From Diaporthe sp. PMI_573 (lineage: Eukaryota > Ascomycota > Sordariomycetes > Diaporthales > Diaporthaceae), in assembly GCA_021399435.1 (NCBI GenBank), contig JAJTUP010000005.1:1821937-1885936 (forward strand): DNA of 64,000 nt, given 5' to 3'. The notes under the pieces are model-generated. The model saw only the letters and a program-made list of their open reading frames with translations, made no database searches and was not told the origin of the DNA. The translations under genes and the position numbers were made by a program. Below are positions 21,950 to 35,059 of this stretch, piece after piece; positions within the stretch are counted from its first letter, which is position 1, and the number at the start of each line of letters is the position of its first letter.

Positions 21950-22331
21950 GGGGTTCCTATATGTTGTCTTTATTATTGTAGTTTTTCCATTTAACCAGGT
22001 ATTTAGTATTAGCGTTATAAGTTTTAGAATTCAAAATTTTCTCGACTTCCTACTCTTTTTTATTATTTTTAAGTTTAATCTATGTTTTAAGTTATATATT
22101 AGCTAGTACTAGTTCTAAAAGTAATATATAAAAGACTAGGTATATCTATATCTTAGTTAATAATAAGAATCTAAAGTTAGTATCTAAAAGTTTCTTTTTA
22201 ATTTTAAATAGTCTAATCTTTTTATAGTCTAGTTTATCATTTAGTTACTTAGTTTTGATATTTTTCTAGAGTAGGTAGACTTTATCCTCCTCCTTTAAGG
22301 TTAATCTCTTTAACCTTTTCTTATTAGTATA

Positions 22332-22865
22332 TCTAAAGGTTGGTGGATCAAATGGGAGTCAGGTAGCAGTAGGGTGCACTGAGGTCTTGTTGGGACGCTT
22401 GAGAATGGTTTGGACAACTTTGTATTGAATTCGAGTGGGCTTCTGTCAGCCCTCCTCACAGTCCCTCCGACATCGTCTCAACCCTGGGCACGCTGTGGTT
22501 GGCTCTGGTGCGCAGATAGGGAGGCTGGAAAATTCGGCCCTCGGACCCACTATCTTTGGCTTTAAATAACCAGCCAACCCTAACCCTGACAGTAACCAAA
22601 CTAAATACAGATAAACTTTAGAAATCAGGCTATCTAATGAACTAGGTTACATGCTTTTTGGGTAAGAAATAAGGGGAATGCAGAGGTACAAAGTTAGGGT
22701 CTTACAATAGCCCAAAAAATCGACTCACGGCCACCAAACTCATCTGCCGGCGCGCACGCCACATAGGCACTTAGCCGAAAAAATGCCAAGTCTAGGGTAA
22801 CTCCCTACGTGAAGTCTAGGGTAACCCCTTACGTGCAGCGCCCACACAAGCGTTTCCGTTTAACA
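22332..22865 (-). repeat. Co1 solo LTR, duplication GTATA
   Basis: 534 bp, long subfamily, reversed: it runs from TCTAAAGGTTGGTGGATC to CCGTTTAACA. The 5-bp duplication GTATA is at 22327-22331 and 22866-22870. Confidence 0.9.
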
Positions 22866-23337
22866 GTATAGGTTATTATTTATTCTTATATAAAGAGTAG
22901 TTCTTACTAAAGTTCCTTCTAAAGATTTCAAATCTTGGTTGCCCTTTCTATAGCTGATTATACTTCTAGCCTGGAGATTGGTTCTCTATAGGCTTCTGGT
23001 TTATAGCTATAGTTTATGTAGAAGGGCGATACCTTTATAGTACCTATATCTACACTGTTGTAGGCAAACTATACCATAGGTAGTAGTTATACCTAGTTGT
23101 TTTATTTATAGTTAACATAACTATGAAGATACTGTTCTAAAATTTAGTTTAGTCTTTTAGTCTACCCATCTATCTAAGGGTGGAAAGCTATAGATAGCTT
23201 TAATTTTATGCCAAGTTGTCTTATGAGTAATTACTAAAAGTTAGAGGTAAACACTATTCCTCTATCTAACACTATTTCCTATAGTATGCTATGGTTACTG
23301 ATGATTATCTATAGGAAGGTATATACGAGATCATCTG

Positions 23338-23859
23338 TGTTAAACGGAAACGCTCATTTAGGTGTGGGCGCTGCACGTAGGGAGTTACCCTAGACTTCAC
23401 GGAAGGAGTTACCCTAGACTTTTTGCTAGTGGCGTGCGCGCTGGCAGATGAGTTTGGTGGCCGTGAGCCGATTTTTTGGGCTGTTTTAAGACCCTAACTT
23501 CGAACCTCTGCATTCCCCTTATTTCTTACCCAAAAAGCATGTAACCTAGTTTGTTAGATAGCCTGATTTCTGAAGTTTATCTGTATTTAGTTTGGTTACT
23601 GTCAGGGTTAGGGTTGGCTGGCTGTTTGAAGCCAAAGATGGTGGGTCTGAGGGCCGAATTTTCCGGCCCCTCCATTCCTGCACCAGAGCCAACCGCAGCG
23701 TGCCCAGGGTTGAGGTCATGTCGGAGGGACTGTGAGGAGGGCTGACAGAAGCCCACTCAAATTTAATGCAAAGTTGTCCAAACCATTCTCAAGCGTCCCA
23801 ACAAGACCTCAGTGCACCCTACTGCTACCTGACTCCCATTCGATCCACCAACCTTCAGA
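23338..23859 (+). repeat. Co1 solo LTR, duplication ATCTG
   Basis: 522 bp, short subfamily, from TGTTAAACGGAAACGC to ACCTTCAGA. The duplication ATCTG is at 23333-23337 and 23860-23864. It interrupts the integrase region of Gy1 copy b. Confidence 0.9.
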
Positions 23860-26364
23860 ATCTGCATTGCTTACCTCCTTATATAGCAGGAAGTATAAGT
23901 ATTTCATAAATCTATTAATAATAACCAGGATGCTATCATACTAGGCTCCTATTATTAGTTTCTTTGAAAGTAGTAGCTTAATGATAAAGTCTAGGCTAAT
24001 GGATTACTATAGTCCATCAGGTACTAGCAGAGGTTATAGTAGACTATAAGGTTTATGTCTCGTGGTCTTGCTTCTATAACATGTATTACAGTCCTAGATA
24101 ACTATTTAGACTTCTTTCTTTATTTTTAGAAAGTAGTAGTATTATCTAATTCTTTTAATTATTATTATAATTCCTTAATATCTATATACTAGGGCTTCGT
24201 GGATTTGTTTAATGAGTTCCTTCTATAGGTTTATAGGTATGAAGAGTTATTTTCCTTAATATAACATTTCATTATCTTCTACTATTTATCCTTTAGTTTC
24301 TAGGGACATACTTTAGTAAGCTACCTTAAGCTTATTTTCCTAGCTAAGGTTAACCTTGGCTTAGAGTATCATTACTAGTTATCAGGGTTCTTGTAGCAAG
24401 TCTCTATTAAAGGTAACTTGGAAGATACTCTATATTTTTAGTAGAACCTCCTATAGGTAGTCTAGCTATCTACTAAGTATATCTACTCGTCCGTTCTTAG
24501 ATCCCTTATAGTAGGTAATCCTAAGGTTAAATTATAATAAGAACTCTACCTATCTAATCTAGTACTTATTAAGTTCTTTAGTCATCGTGAAGTATATAAG
24601 GTTCTTGTAGTTAGTATAGACTTAAACCTAGTACTTAGCTCTTATAAGGTAATGCTACCATTCCTCAAATACTTTAATTATCACCATAAGTTCCTTATCA
24701 TATATAGGGTAATTAAGCTCTAGTCCATTAAGCTTTTTTAAAAAGAATATAATAAGGTATAGTTTACCTTAGTCATCTCATTAACCTAGTTATCCTCCTA
24801 TCATAAAGTCTAAGGCATTAGTCTCAACTTCGTAAACCTTATTAGGGTCTACTTTAACTAGTATTAGTTCTTCCAGAATCTTCTAGGTTATTGTATTGAA
24901 AGTATCTTGTACTTCCTACATCTATTAAAATTCTTCTTCCTTCTTAGTAAGGTCTATAAGAGGCTTTACAAGTCCTCCATAGCCTTTAATAAATTACTTA
25001 TAGAAGTTAATATATCTAAGGAATCCTCGAACTTTTTTAACATTTATGGGTATAGGCCAGTATTTAATGGCCTTGATCTTAGATACTTATATTATAATCT
25101 ATCCAGGTTAAATAGTGTATTTAAGGTAGTTGACTTCCTTGGTATAGAACTTGCTTTTCTCTAGCTCGACTAGAAGTTTTATATCCTAGAGTTTTTGTAG
25201 TACCTTGTATATATATTCCTTGTGTTCTTTAAGTATTCTAGAGTAGATAAGGATATCATCAAGGTATATAACCACGAAGATATCTAAATATTCTCTAAGA
25301 ACATGATTAATCATAGCTTAGAACAATACTAGTACGTTAGTTAATCTAAACAGCATAACTAGGTATTTAAAGTATCTGTAGCGTGTTTAGAACGCTGTTT
25401 TCCATTCTTTGCCCTTTTTCATTCTAATGAGGTTATAGGCTCCTTTAAGGTCTAGGGTTATAAACCATTAAGCTCCTTATAGTCAGTCTCGTAGTTCCTT
25501 GATCAAAGGTAGCGGGTAGTAGTTTTTAATAGTAATATCGTTTAGTTAGTAATAATCTACACAAAGTTATAGCTTCCCGTTCTTCTTTAGTATAAAAAGG
25601 ATTAGATATCCTGTAGGTAAAGTAGATGGTTAAATGTAACCTTTCTCTAGGTTCTCGTCAAGGTACTCCCTAAGTACCTTAAGTTATATTTTATTAAGTC
25701 TGTAGATTTTGGTGAATTTAGGTATCTTCCCTAGTTCTAGGGGTATTTCGTAATCCTAGTTATTGTATTTAGGTAGTCTGGTGTTAAGTATTGCTAAAAA
25801 TAGCTTAGTATACTTATAGTATTCCTAAGGTATAAACTCCTGAGGATCCTTCTCTACTACCTTAGCCTTTTATAGGTAGGTGATAAATTATTAAAGGATA
25901 GGTTTAACTCGTTTTACTAAGCTAATCCTTTAGGCCTTTAGTACTTGTTATAAGGTTTCTGTAGGCGAGGTAACTATAACTATAGGTATTGTTTTATACT
26001 ATGTATACTAGATCTCTTATATCTATTTTAATGTTTATTAGATTTCCTTAATATGTTCTTGTACTATAAGTATAATTTATTATTTTCTTATATCAATCCA
26101 CATCAGACTACCCTCTTTATCAGGTTTGTATTATATTTAGCTTGATAGTAAGTCTTTCTTATTAGTCTATGGCGGACTGCCTGGTTTATGCTATTGTTAT
26201 ACTAGCTTGTTTAGGGGCTATTCTAAAGCTTGCCTAGGGACTAAGTCCTTCTCTCTATCTTAAGAGGTAGTTACTAGGCTTATTTAAGTATACATTCAGG
26301 TGCTATCCTTAGGAACTAAGCTCTACTCATCCTTGTAATGTATGATTATTCCTTTTACTAAGCT

Positions 26365-26638
26365 TGTAATAGGCTGAGGCCTGGAGGAATGGCACTCGGT
26401 TGCCCTTGGCCGTACACCCCCCCCGGGGGGGGTACCCGGGACACGGCTACCGCCATATTCATGCTATGCCTACAACGGAAGCCTTTGATGACAAAGCAAC
26501 GTATGGACATCTCTGATCAGGAGGCAACACATGGCACGGAAGCCCTGTATCTTGGTTTTCTTCTATTTTGGTTCTTCAAGTTGAGATACTTGTAGAGTGG
26601 CCTAGTTAGTTGCAATATGCTACCTTGAGACCGTTACA
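26365..26638 (+). repeat. Gy2 5' LTR
   Basis: 274 bp. It contains an 18-bp perfect palindrome of A, eight C, eight G and T at 26416-26433. It differs from the 3' LTR at roughly thirty sites by eye, all transitions. Confidence 0.92.
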
Positions 26639-27359
26639 TTATCTTAACTTCTATAACCATGGTACCTTTTGTTTTGATAGAAGTATGGAAGAACTCCTTT
26701 TTCTTTAATTAGGGAGTGCTATTTAGGCCCGCGACTTGCTGCCTAATAGTACTATGGAAAGCCGGTATATACCTCTTGTGGGAGTGTACTGTACACGGTC
26801 TAGTAGTAGACAAGTTAGTCTGTAAAGTTGATAGATTTTTCTGGGGAGCTCTTGATTTTGAGGAGAGTCGTCCTGTGATTAGAACGAAAGCCTTGTTACC
26901 CTTTTATATACTAAAGGTCTTAGATAGCTGATGAGGAAGCTGTTCCTGTATTTAAAGGTCTTGAGTACTTGAGATAGGAACAGAGTAGTTAGCGGTCTTG
27001 TAAATCTATAAAGGTCTTGTAGTCTAGACTGATTAGAAGCCAGGGCGCTATATTGACTCCTTATTACTAGAGATAGCCCTGAAGAGATGTCTACTATGAT
27101 GGCGTCTAATAATATAACGGGGGATGCCTAGTTAGGGGAACCTTAAGTATAATAGTAGTCCTAGTTAATAGAGATGTTAAAACTCCTAAGTAATTAACTC
27201 TTAGAGATCTGATCTAAGTAGTTAAAGGAGAAAGAAGCTAGTTGGTAGAAGATTTGATAACTAGAAGAAGACCTGGCTACCCTTTAATAAGGGCTAGCCC
27301 TTATGATGACTCCCTACGACCTAGTCCTATCTCTCTTGACTACTCCTGACTTGATTAGA

Positions 27360-28320
27360 AGTATAAAGAAAAGAGCTTTGTTTCTCGACCCTCCTAAGTT
27401 TGATGGAAACTGAAGTGTCTTTAGGGGGTGGTATATGGAGATGAAGAGCAAGCTGGTAGTTGATGGGCTAGTGATTGGGAGCCCTTTTGATTAGTTTGTG
27501 TATATATATACTAGACTGGAGAAGTCTGCCTAGAATATGATTGTGGTATTTGTGGAGAGGGGTGGACTAGAAGGAACGTTTGACCTTGATAGGTACCTGG
27601 TATATCTTGCTAACATCTATGGTGACCTGAATAGTAAGGCTAGGGTACTTGATTGCCTTTGTTACCTGTAATAATAAGAGAAGGAGAAGTTTTCTGCTTT
27701 TCTCCTATGATTTGAGAAGGAACTCGTAGACTGTGGTGGTATTGAATGGCCTGTATATATGTAGATTAACTAACTTGAGGGAGTATTTAACCTTATGATG
27801 AGGGATAGACTTATTAGGCTGATTAGCTTGCTAAGAGATAACTTTGGGGTATATATTTAGATGCTTTAAACTATTAGGTCTATGCTGGATAGTCTAGTAT
27901 TTGCGAAGAAAGGGAGGATATAGTGAGCCTTACCTTCTTTAGATAGGAGATAAGGATTAAGCTATAGTAGAGAAGTTATAGAAGCTGTTATTGCTAATGA
28001 TTAGATGGATTAGGAGCTAACTAGGGCTAATAGTACCTCTATTTAGAATAACAAGAAGCTTAAAGGAAAACGAGCTAAGTAGGTTGATAAGAAGGAGCTT
28101 GACTGAAGGGTAAAGGAAGGTAGATGCTTTAGATGTGGAAGATCAGGGTATATAGTAGAGAAATGCCCCTTTAAACCTGTATATTGCCCGAGTAACCTGC
28201 TAGAGAGGGTTATTAAGACGAAGAAGAGTAAGCCTGGTAAGTAGGTTATAGTAGTAGATAGTGATAAAGAAACTACTATCGTCTTTGATTAGGATGAAGG
28301 GAGTTTGGGAAAAGAGTAAC
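27360..28320 (+). pseudogene. Gy2 gag remnant with CCHC zinc knuckle
   Basis: Capsid-like sequence opens with PPKFDGN and runs through FRGWYMEMKSKL to a basic region. The zinc knuckle at 28125-28166 reads CFRCGRSGYIVEKC, that is C-X2-C-X4-H-X4-C with the His changed to Tyr by one transition. Many in-frame TAG codons lie at former Gln or Trp sites. The 5' part between the LTR and about 27360 has no recognised domain. Confidence 0.75.
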
Positions 28321-28369
28321 CTCTAGTAAAAGTTATTGTTAGGAGTTAGCAGAGGCTAGGGCTAAGTAG

Positions 28370-31300
28370 TAAGTATTTAAGAAGTAGATGGATGGTAAAG
28401 GGATCTATGTTAACTGTGGTATAAATAGTACCTATTATATTAAGGTATTTGTTAATAGTAGTTGTCTATATTATGCTTTAGTTAGTAAATACTTTGCCTA
28501 ATATTAATACCTACTATATATCTTGATTACCCCTAGGTCCTTAGAATAAGTTAGTTTAACTGTAGAGGATGTTATTATGTATGTGGCTTATGGTGATATC
28601 GATATTAATAGCTATAAGTAGTTAAGGGTATTCTTTTATATAATTCTTAATTAGAAAGAAGACCTAATACTTGGTTAACTATAGATGAACGCTGAGTATG
28701 TAGTGCTTAACTTGGTAAAGAAGGAAGTGTTGATTAGTTTCTTAGGATTAGTTGTAAAGGAAAGAGATTCTGAGGAGGACCCTTGGTATCTACTTAAGTA
28801 GCTTATAGGATTAGTATATTTAGTAATAGTTTGTTAAGAGAGGAAGACGCCCTTTAATTAGATGTAGGGCCCTATTATATTTATTATAAGCCTTGTGGAT
28901 ATTGAGAAAGTACTAAAACTAAAGCCTAAGGGTGACTTATGTAAGAAGCTCTCCCTATAGTATTATAAATTCCTGCCCCTATTTGACTAGAAGGAAGCTA
29001 ACAAGCTTTTATAATACTAGGAAGGAACTAATTATGCTATTCCTTTAGAAACTATATTTGAAGGAAAAGAAAAACCTGTGCTTTGGGGGCTACTGTATGG
29101 AATGTCTTGAGAGGAGTTAATTGTATTATGGAAGACTTTAATAAAATATCTTGATAAGAATTTTATTTGAGCGAGCTGTTTACCTACTTCCTTACTAGTG
29201 CTATTTACTAAAAAGCCTGGTAGAGGACTACGATTTTGTATTGATTACTAGGCTTTAAATGAAATTACGAAGAAGGACTGGTACCTCCTGTCCCTGATTA
29301 GTGAGACGTTATACTCCTTGTCTAAAGCTTGATGGTTTATAAAGCTAGATATTATTACTGTGTTCTATAAGATCTGGATTAAGGAAGGGGATAAATGGAA
29401 GATAGTCTTCTAGACCTAATATAGTCTGTTTAAATAGCTAGTGACGCCTTTTAGGTTGACTGGAGCTCTTATAACCTTTTAATGCTATATTAATTCTCTG
29501 TTGTAAGACTACCTTGATGAATTTGTTTCTGCTTATATTAATGATATTTTGATTTATTTAGATGGAAGCTTATCTGATTACTGTGAGAAGGTGAAGAAGG
29601 TCTTATCTAGACTCTAGAAGGCTGGCCTATAAGTGGAAATTGATAAGTGTGACTTTGAGGTAAAGAGTATTATGTACCTAGGGTTTATTATGGAAGCTGG
29701 AAAAGGGATTTGAGTGGACCTTAGGAAAATTGAGGCTATTAAGTCTTGGGAACCCCCCTGATTAGTTAGAGGAGTACGAGGTTTTATCGGGTTTGCTAAC
29801 TATTACCACAAATTTGTCCCAAACTTCTTAGATATTGCTTGCTCTCTTATAATGCTTACTAAGAAGGATGTTGTGTTTAATTAGATTGATGAATGTAAAC
29901 AGGCCTTCTAGAAGTTTAAGGATCTTCTGATTAGTGCCCTAGTACTGGTGTAATGGGATCTAGATAGACGGACGGTGCTTGAGACTAATTCCTCTAGATA
30001 TACTACCAGAGGAGCCCTCTCCTAATGTGATGATGAAGGAATCCTGTGACTAGTGGTGTTTTATTTAAAGAAGAACCTCCTAGTAGAGTGTAATTACTTG
30101 ATTTATGATAAGGAATTACTAGTAATTATATGATGTATGGAATAATGGGATGTAGAACTATGGAGCGTCTTCTTGTTTAAGGTCCTTACTAACTATAAGA
30201 ACCTTAAGTACTTCTGGACTAAACAATAGCTAATAGAATGATAAATCTACTGGTTCTAGATCCTAGCTTGTTATAACTTCTAGTTATGATATTACCCTAG
30301 GAAGGAAGTAGTAGTACCTAATGTATTATTATGGTGGGAGCAGGATATACCTTAAGATGTAAGTGATGATAGGTTGGTAGAGAGATACTTCTAGCTATTG
30401 AAAGCTGTAACTTGCTATATATGTGTTTTGACTTAGATAGCTTTGATTAGACTAGGAGCTGTTTAGGTTAAGGCTGGATTTGTAGTAGAAGGAGATTGTG
30501 ATGGTGATTCTGATGAGTAGGTAGATAAGTTAAGTCCCCTATTATCCCTGTTTAAAGATCCTGTATTATAGGAGCTATGGTTTGTGGGATTATAATAGAA
30601 TAACTGCTATTGGTTGATTAGAAAGGTAGTAATGGATGGAGAGAGGCAGCTTCCTTAGTAGTGGGGGTTGCCTATTTTAATCTCAGAATGCTTGGTAGAT
30701 AATTAGTCTTGGCTGCTTTGGAGGGAGCGTGTTTGGATCCTGCACTATGAACCTTTTTGTATAAAGATTATCTAGGATACCTATGACTTTTATCTAGCTG
30801 GATACCTAGGTAGGGATACTACGAAGGCCCTGGTCAACTGTAATTTTACGTAGCCTAGGTTGAGTCAGGATGTATGATGTTTCCTAAGGAATTGCGATGT
30901 TTGTGGAAGGAAAGTAATTTGGTGTGAGAAGAAGAGAGGCCTCTTAAAGCCCTTACCTATACCTGATTGGTACTGGGTAGAGATTTCTATTGACTTTATT
31001 ATGTACTTGCCTCTAATAAAGTAAAGTAATGTAACTGTTATGATGGTAGTGATAGACTGGCTCTTTAAGGATTGAATCTTTGAGCTAATGACCTTAATAA
31101 TGGCTAAAGAAGTGGCCTAACGTTTGTTATGGTGTCTGATTAGACACTATGGGATCCCCTAGAGTATTGTGTTAGACCGTGGGCCCTAATTTGTTAGTTT
31201 GTTCTGGAAGAAAATCTGTAAGATCCTCTAGATCATAAGGTGCTTATCCTTAGTATACTACCTAGAGATAGACGGGGTAACTGAGTGTGTAAATTAAGTG

Positions 31301-32080
31301 GTTGAGGACTATGTTAGAATGTATGCTATGTATTGGTAGGAAAACTGGGAAGAGCTAGCCCCTATAGCTATACTTGTTATTAATAACCGGGACTTTATGT
31401 TAATGGGTATAAGTCTCTTCTTTGTTAGCTATAGATATTACATAGACGTTCTAGGCCTAATTGGGCTAGAAGAAAAGCTGAGAATTACTGCTTAGTCTCT
31501 GCTAGTAGTAGTAGAAGTATTTGTAGGTTGACTTAGAGAAGCTATAGAGTTAGCTTAAGTAGCTATAGCCTTTATATAAGAAAGGTAGGAGTTATATAGT
31601 AACCGAGACTGATAACCTGCTGATTAGTTCTGTAAAGGTGATAAGGTTTGGCTCTAACTGAAGAATATTGTTACGACGTGCCCTTTAAAGAAGTTAGATT
31701 GGGTTAATGTTAAGTACATAGTCCTAGACGTTATTGGGATATATAATTGCTGGCTGAACACACCTCTAGGGGTCTATAATGTGTTTTATGTTTCCCTCCT
31801 CTGCTGCACTATAATGAACCTGTTACTTTTATAGGTGGTTAATGATTTATAACCACCGCTGGTAATCTAGATGGGTGATCCTAATCAGGACAAATATGAG
31901 GTAGAGAAGATCCTGGTATATAAAAGGAAAGGTTCCTAGACGAAACTATATATGAAGTGGATGGGCTATGCTTAGCTAACTTAGGAAAGTATATAAGATC
32001 TTGACAATACTAAGGTGTTGGATGCCTATAAATTAAAAATTAGATATTAGCTGGGTTTTAATTAGGACGTTAGTACTATA
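28370..32080 (+). pseudogene. Gy2 pol remnant: protease, RT, RNase H, integrase, chromodomain
   Basis: A protease-like stretch lies near 28400-28500 (NCGINSTYYIKVFVNSS, with Asp changed to Asn). RT is at about 29100-29800, including FTKKPGRGLRFCID, WFIKLDIITVFYKI and the active site YINDILIY in place of YVDDILIY. RNase H follows to about 30350. Integrase runs from about 30740, with a degraded HHCC finger ending NCDVCGRK and a core with EISIDFIMYLPL and RHYGIP. A chromodomain at about 31895-32035 begins YEVEKILVYKRKG. Stops and D-to-N changes at active sites show it is inactive. Confidence 0.82.
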
Positions 32081-32092
32081 GAAGGGGGGTAA

Positions 32093-32366
32093 TGTAATAG
32101 GCTGAGGCCTGAAGGAATAGTACTTGGTTGCCCTCGGCTGCACACCCCCCCTAGGGGGGGTACCTGGGACATGGCTACTGCTATATTCATGCTATGCCTA
32201 TAACGGAAGCCTCTGATGACAAAGTAACGTACAGACGTCTCTGATTAGAAGGTAACATATAGTACAGAAGCCCTGCATCTTGGTTTTCTTCTGTTTTAGT
32301 TCTTCAAGTTGAGATACTCGTAGAGTGGCCTAGCTAGTTACAATATGCTACCTTGAGACCGTTACA
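32093..32366 (+). repeat. Gy2 3' LTR
   Basis: 274 bp, same ends as the 5' LTR. The palindrome at 32144-32161 has its central CG changed to TA and so stays palindromic. Confidence 0.92.
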
Positions 32367-32371
32367 AAGCT

Positions 32372-34992
32372 AACAGGGTTTACCTAGTAAATCTAGCCAG
32401 TAGTCTAATCTATCCAAAGGTTGTTCTTTCTTAACTAAGGTATTCCTAGAATTAACTAATAATCTACTATCTTAGTAATATTAAACAAGAGTTACTTAAT
32501 ATAGTCCTAGATCTAGACCTAGAGGTAATTAGTCTCTATATTAATAATACTATTTCTATAAGTAACTTCCATACTATCAACTATATTAAGTCTATAGGGT
32601 TCCCTCTTCTTATACTATATAAAGTAATATTTATTCACCATCTTCAGGGAGATAAAGTTCCCCTATACTCTACTATTAATAAGTATATAGCACTAGTAGG
32701 CTCTAAGCTCTACCTTGATTTTCAAATATCAATAATCATTATTGGTATTTATCATACACAAGTACCTTGTAAGTATTTCTCCTACTATCTAAGGTTTTAT
32801 AGATAGCCTATCTAGTTTTTTAGCTATCCATAGTCCTTTCCTAGGACTTTATTAATACTTTTGATGTTTCATTATATAATACTCTATGATTATTACAGAT
32901 CTTCCATAAGCTATTATATACTTTCTTCCTATATCGTAGGCTTCATAAGGCTAAGAATCTATCCTTATTACTATAGTTAGTACCATTCTTCAACCTTGTC
33001 GTCCATATATACTCAACATTCCTTGTTCTTACAGGTATGCCATCTAGTAGGGTTATATAGACATACTAAGAGGGTGTATAGATTAAGTCGAAACATTATA
33101 TAGCTTACATTATTATATTATTTCTTAAGTTCCCATCCTTTAAAGTCGTCTCTTTTATAAGTTTGTTAGATATCTTGCCCTTAGTACCTTTACAGGAACT
33201 AGTCGTAGCTTACCTTCTCCTACATATAGATTCTATATCTATTATAAATACATAAGGCCCAAAAGATGCTAAAATAATAACCATAGCAAGGGAACGTCCT
33301 TCCTGCATCTCCATCCTTCTTAGTCTCCTTCCTCAGTTCTCACGTTACTTACTCAAAGAGTTGTCCTATAATTAGTACTTCTATAATGTTAGTCCTGGGG
33401 GCCAGTAGGGGTACTCTTCCTAAGTATACCTACGGGTCCTCTTACTATACTCGAGGTATAAGTAGATTTTAGGGAATTTTTCCTGCTAGCTCCTTCCTAG
33501 GGTTATATAGAGGTTCCTTCCATCCTCCCATAGCTAGGGTACGTCATCATCCTATACCCTTAGAGAACTAGTTAGCTCCTTCTTTATCACTTAGGTATAT
33601 AATATAATTATCATTATAGCAGGCTGTCTAGCTAAGTAAGGAGTACTTCTTGGCTTCTTTAGCCTTGTCTAGTTCTATATATACTAGCTATAATAGTTAT
33701 TATTAGATCATTTCTCCTATTTTTAACTCGCCTTCTTATTTATTATTAGTAAGTAAGTTTTAAAGAGTAATACCAAATAGGATTCTTCCATCTTCCGTTA
33801 CCTAGTCTAGGTATACTAGGCATAGTTTGTACTATTCAGTCCTATACCAGTAGTATTGCTTAGTAATAGCTTACTATATCTTTAAGCATAGTGGCTTGCT
33901 AGTACAGATAATTACGTTAGCCTATCTAGAGCCTTTAAGTATAGGCTTCTAATCTCTATTTTTCTTAGGGCTATAATATTCTTTCACGAAGTATCCTATC
34001 TTATTATAGTTATAGTATTTAATATCCTTTTTATCTTTCTATTATATAGTATTAAGCTCTATAAGGCCTAATTACTACCCCCATTAGGTTAGATTATTAC
34101 GGTTATATCTCTTTCTAGTATTAGGTTTACTTCTCTAGTTATTTTACTAGAATAGTCTGGGATTGATACTACGTTTCTCCTAACGTCTCTCGTAAAGCCT
34201 ATTATTAAGTTTAATAGCTAGTTTAATATACTATAAGAAGTCGTTAAGTTTATTATACCTAGCTAACTCATCCTTTACATCTTCCTTTAGTCCCTAATAA
34301 AACATGAAGATCTTGGTATTGTGGGTAGAATTAACTCGGGTATAGATTCGTCAGAATTCTACTACATAGGCCGAGGCTAGTCCTTTCTATTATAGTTTTA
34401 ACAATTCCCTTTTAGCTTATTATTCTTTATTAAGGTCCTAGAATAGAGCTTAAAAAGCGTTTTCATAGTTCTCGTATCTACTAAACATCTCCTAAGTCTC
34501 CTACTTACATTTCTCAAATTCTTTAGCATTAACAAAATCAGTAAGGTATAGTTTAAACCAAGCAAGCACTCTTCCCTTAAGGAATAAGGCTACATACATA
34601 ATTTATTTTCCATCTACTTAGCTATCTATATAGTTAAAACACTAGTAGGCCCTAACTTAGATAAGGTAAGGTTACAACTAGCCCGGAGTCCCATCATAAG
34701 GGGTCAGGCTATTAAGCTTAACATTTTCCTTAGTTGGAATTAGGGTATTAACAATAATAGCAGCAGCCCGAAGGATAGTGACTTCCTTTTTAAGGTTTTC
34801 CATTTCCTCATTTTACTTAGCCTACCCATTCATAAGGGTATAGAGGTAATTAACCTCGCTAACCAACTCCTAGAGTTATTCATTAGTCATCCCACCATTA
34901 TTATTAGTATTATTATTAGTATTACTATTAATAGCATCGTCTAATTCCTATAAAAGGTTTTACTAGAGGTTATTATTTCCAAATCCAGACAT
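32372..34992 (-). pseudogene. Gy1 copy b gag-protease remnant
   Basis: The minus-strand gag start is the ATG at 34992 (MSGFGNNN). It is followed by NTLIPTKENVKLNSLTPYDG and a capsid region with FLKGRVLAWFK. The zinc knuckle at about 33967-34020 reads YYNYNKIGYFVKEYYS, where Cys and His have become Tyr, each by one transition. The protease and linker region continues left to the Gy2 insertion. Heavily mutated. Confidence 0.75.
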
Positions 34993-35059
34993 CGTAAAGA
35001 TATTATATATAATATTACTCAAAGTCCACGTCATAACGTATAAACAAAAGCAGTCAAAA

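Larger units (their letters stand above)
21950..26359 (-). pseudogene. Gy1 copy b pol remnant: RT, RNase H, integrase, chromodomain
   Basis: Read on the minus strand. The RT block is at about 26000-25100, with a QLNDITIKN-type motif, LDLKGAYNLIR and the active-site motif [10 protein letters not shown]. RNase H and integrase follow to about 22870. The chromodomain is at about 22060-21990 with EVEKILNSKTYNANTKYLVKW. Co1 LTRs interrupt at 22332-22865 and 23338-23859. Many CAG-to-TAG and TGG-to-TAG/TGA type stops show it is dead. Domain order RT-RNaseH-IN-chromodomain is that of Ty3/gypsy chromoviruses. Confidence 0.78.
26365..32366 (+). mobile_element. Gy2: full-length Ty3/gypsy chromovirus, plus strand, RIP-mutated
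   Basis: 6,002 bp with 274-bp LTRs (26365-26638 and 32093-32366), both running TGTAATAGGCTGAGGCC to GAGACCGTTACA. The target duplication AAGCT is at 26360-26364 and 32367-32371. The uninterrupted site is seen in Gy1 copy c near 44648. A polypurine tract, GAAGGGGGGTAA, sits just before the 3' LTR. No primer-binding site starting with TGG follows the 5' LTR. It is inserted in Gy1 copy b between gag and RT. Confidence 0.93.

Noticed and set aside
22575..22590. Telomere repeat or chromosome end from the CCCTAACCCTGAC motif
   Set aside because: Only about two units occur, always at the same place within Co1 LTRs. There is no telomeric array.
26365..32366. An antisense Zn-cluster ORF in Gy2 like that of Gy1
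   Set aside because: Gy2 has almost no sequence between its chromodomain and the polypurine tract, so there is no room for one.
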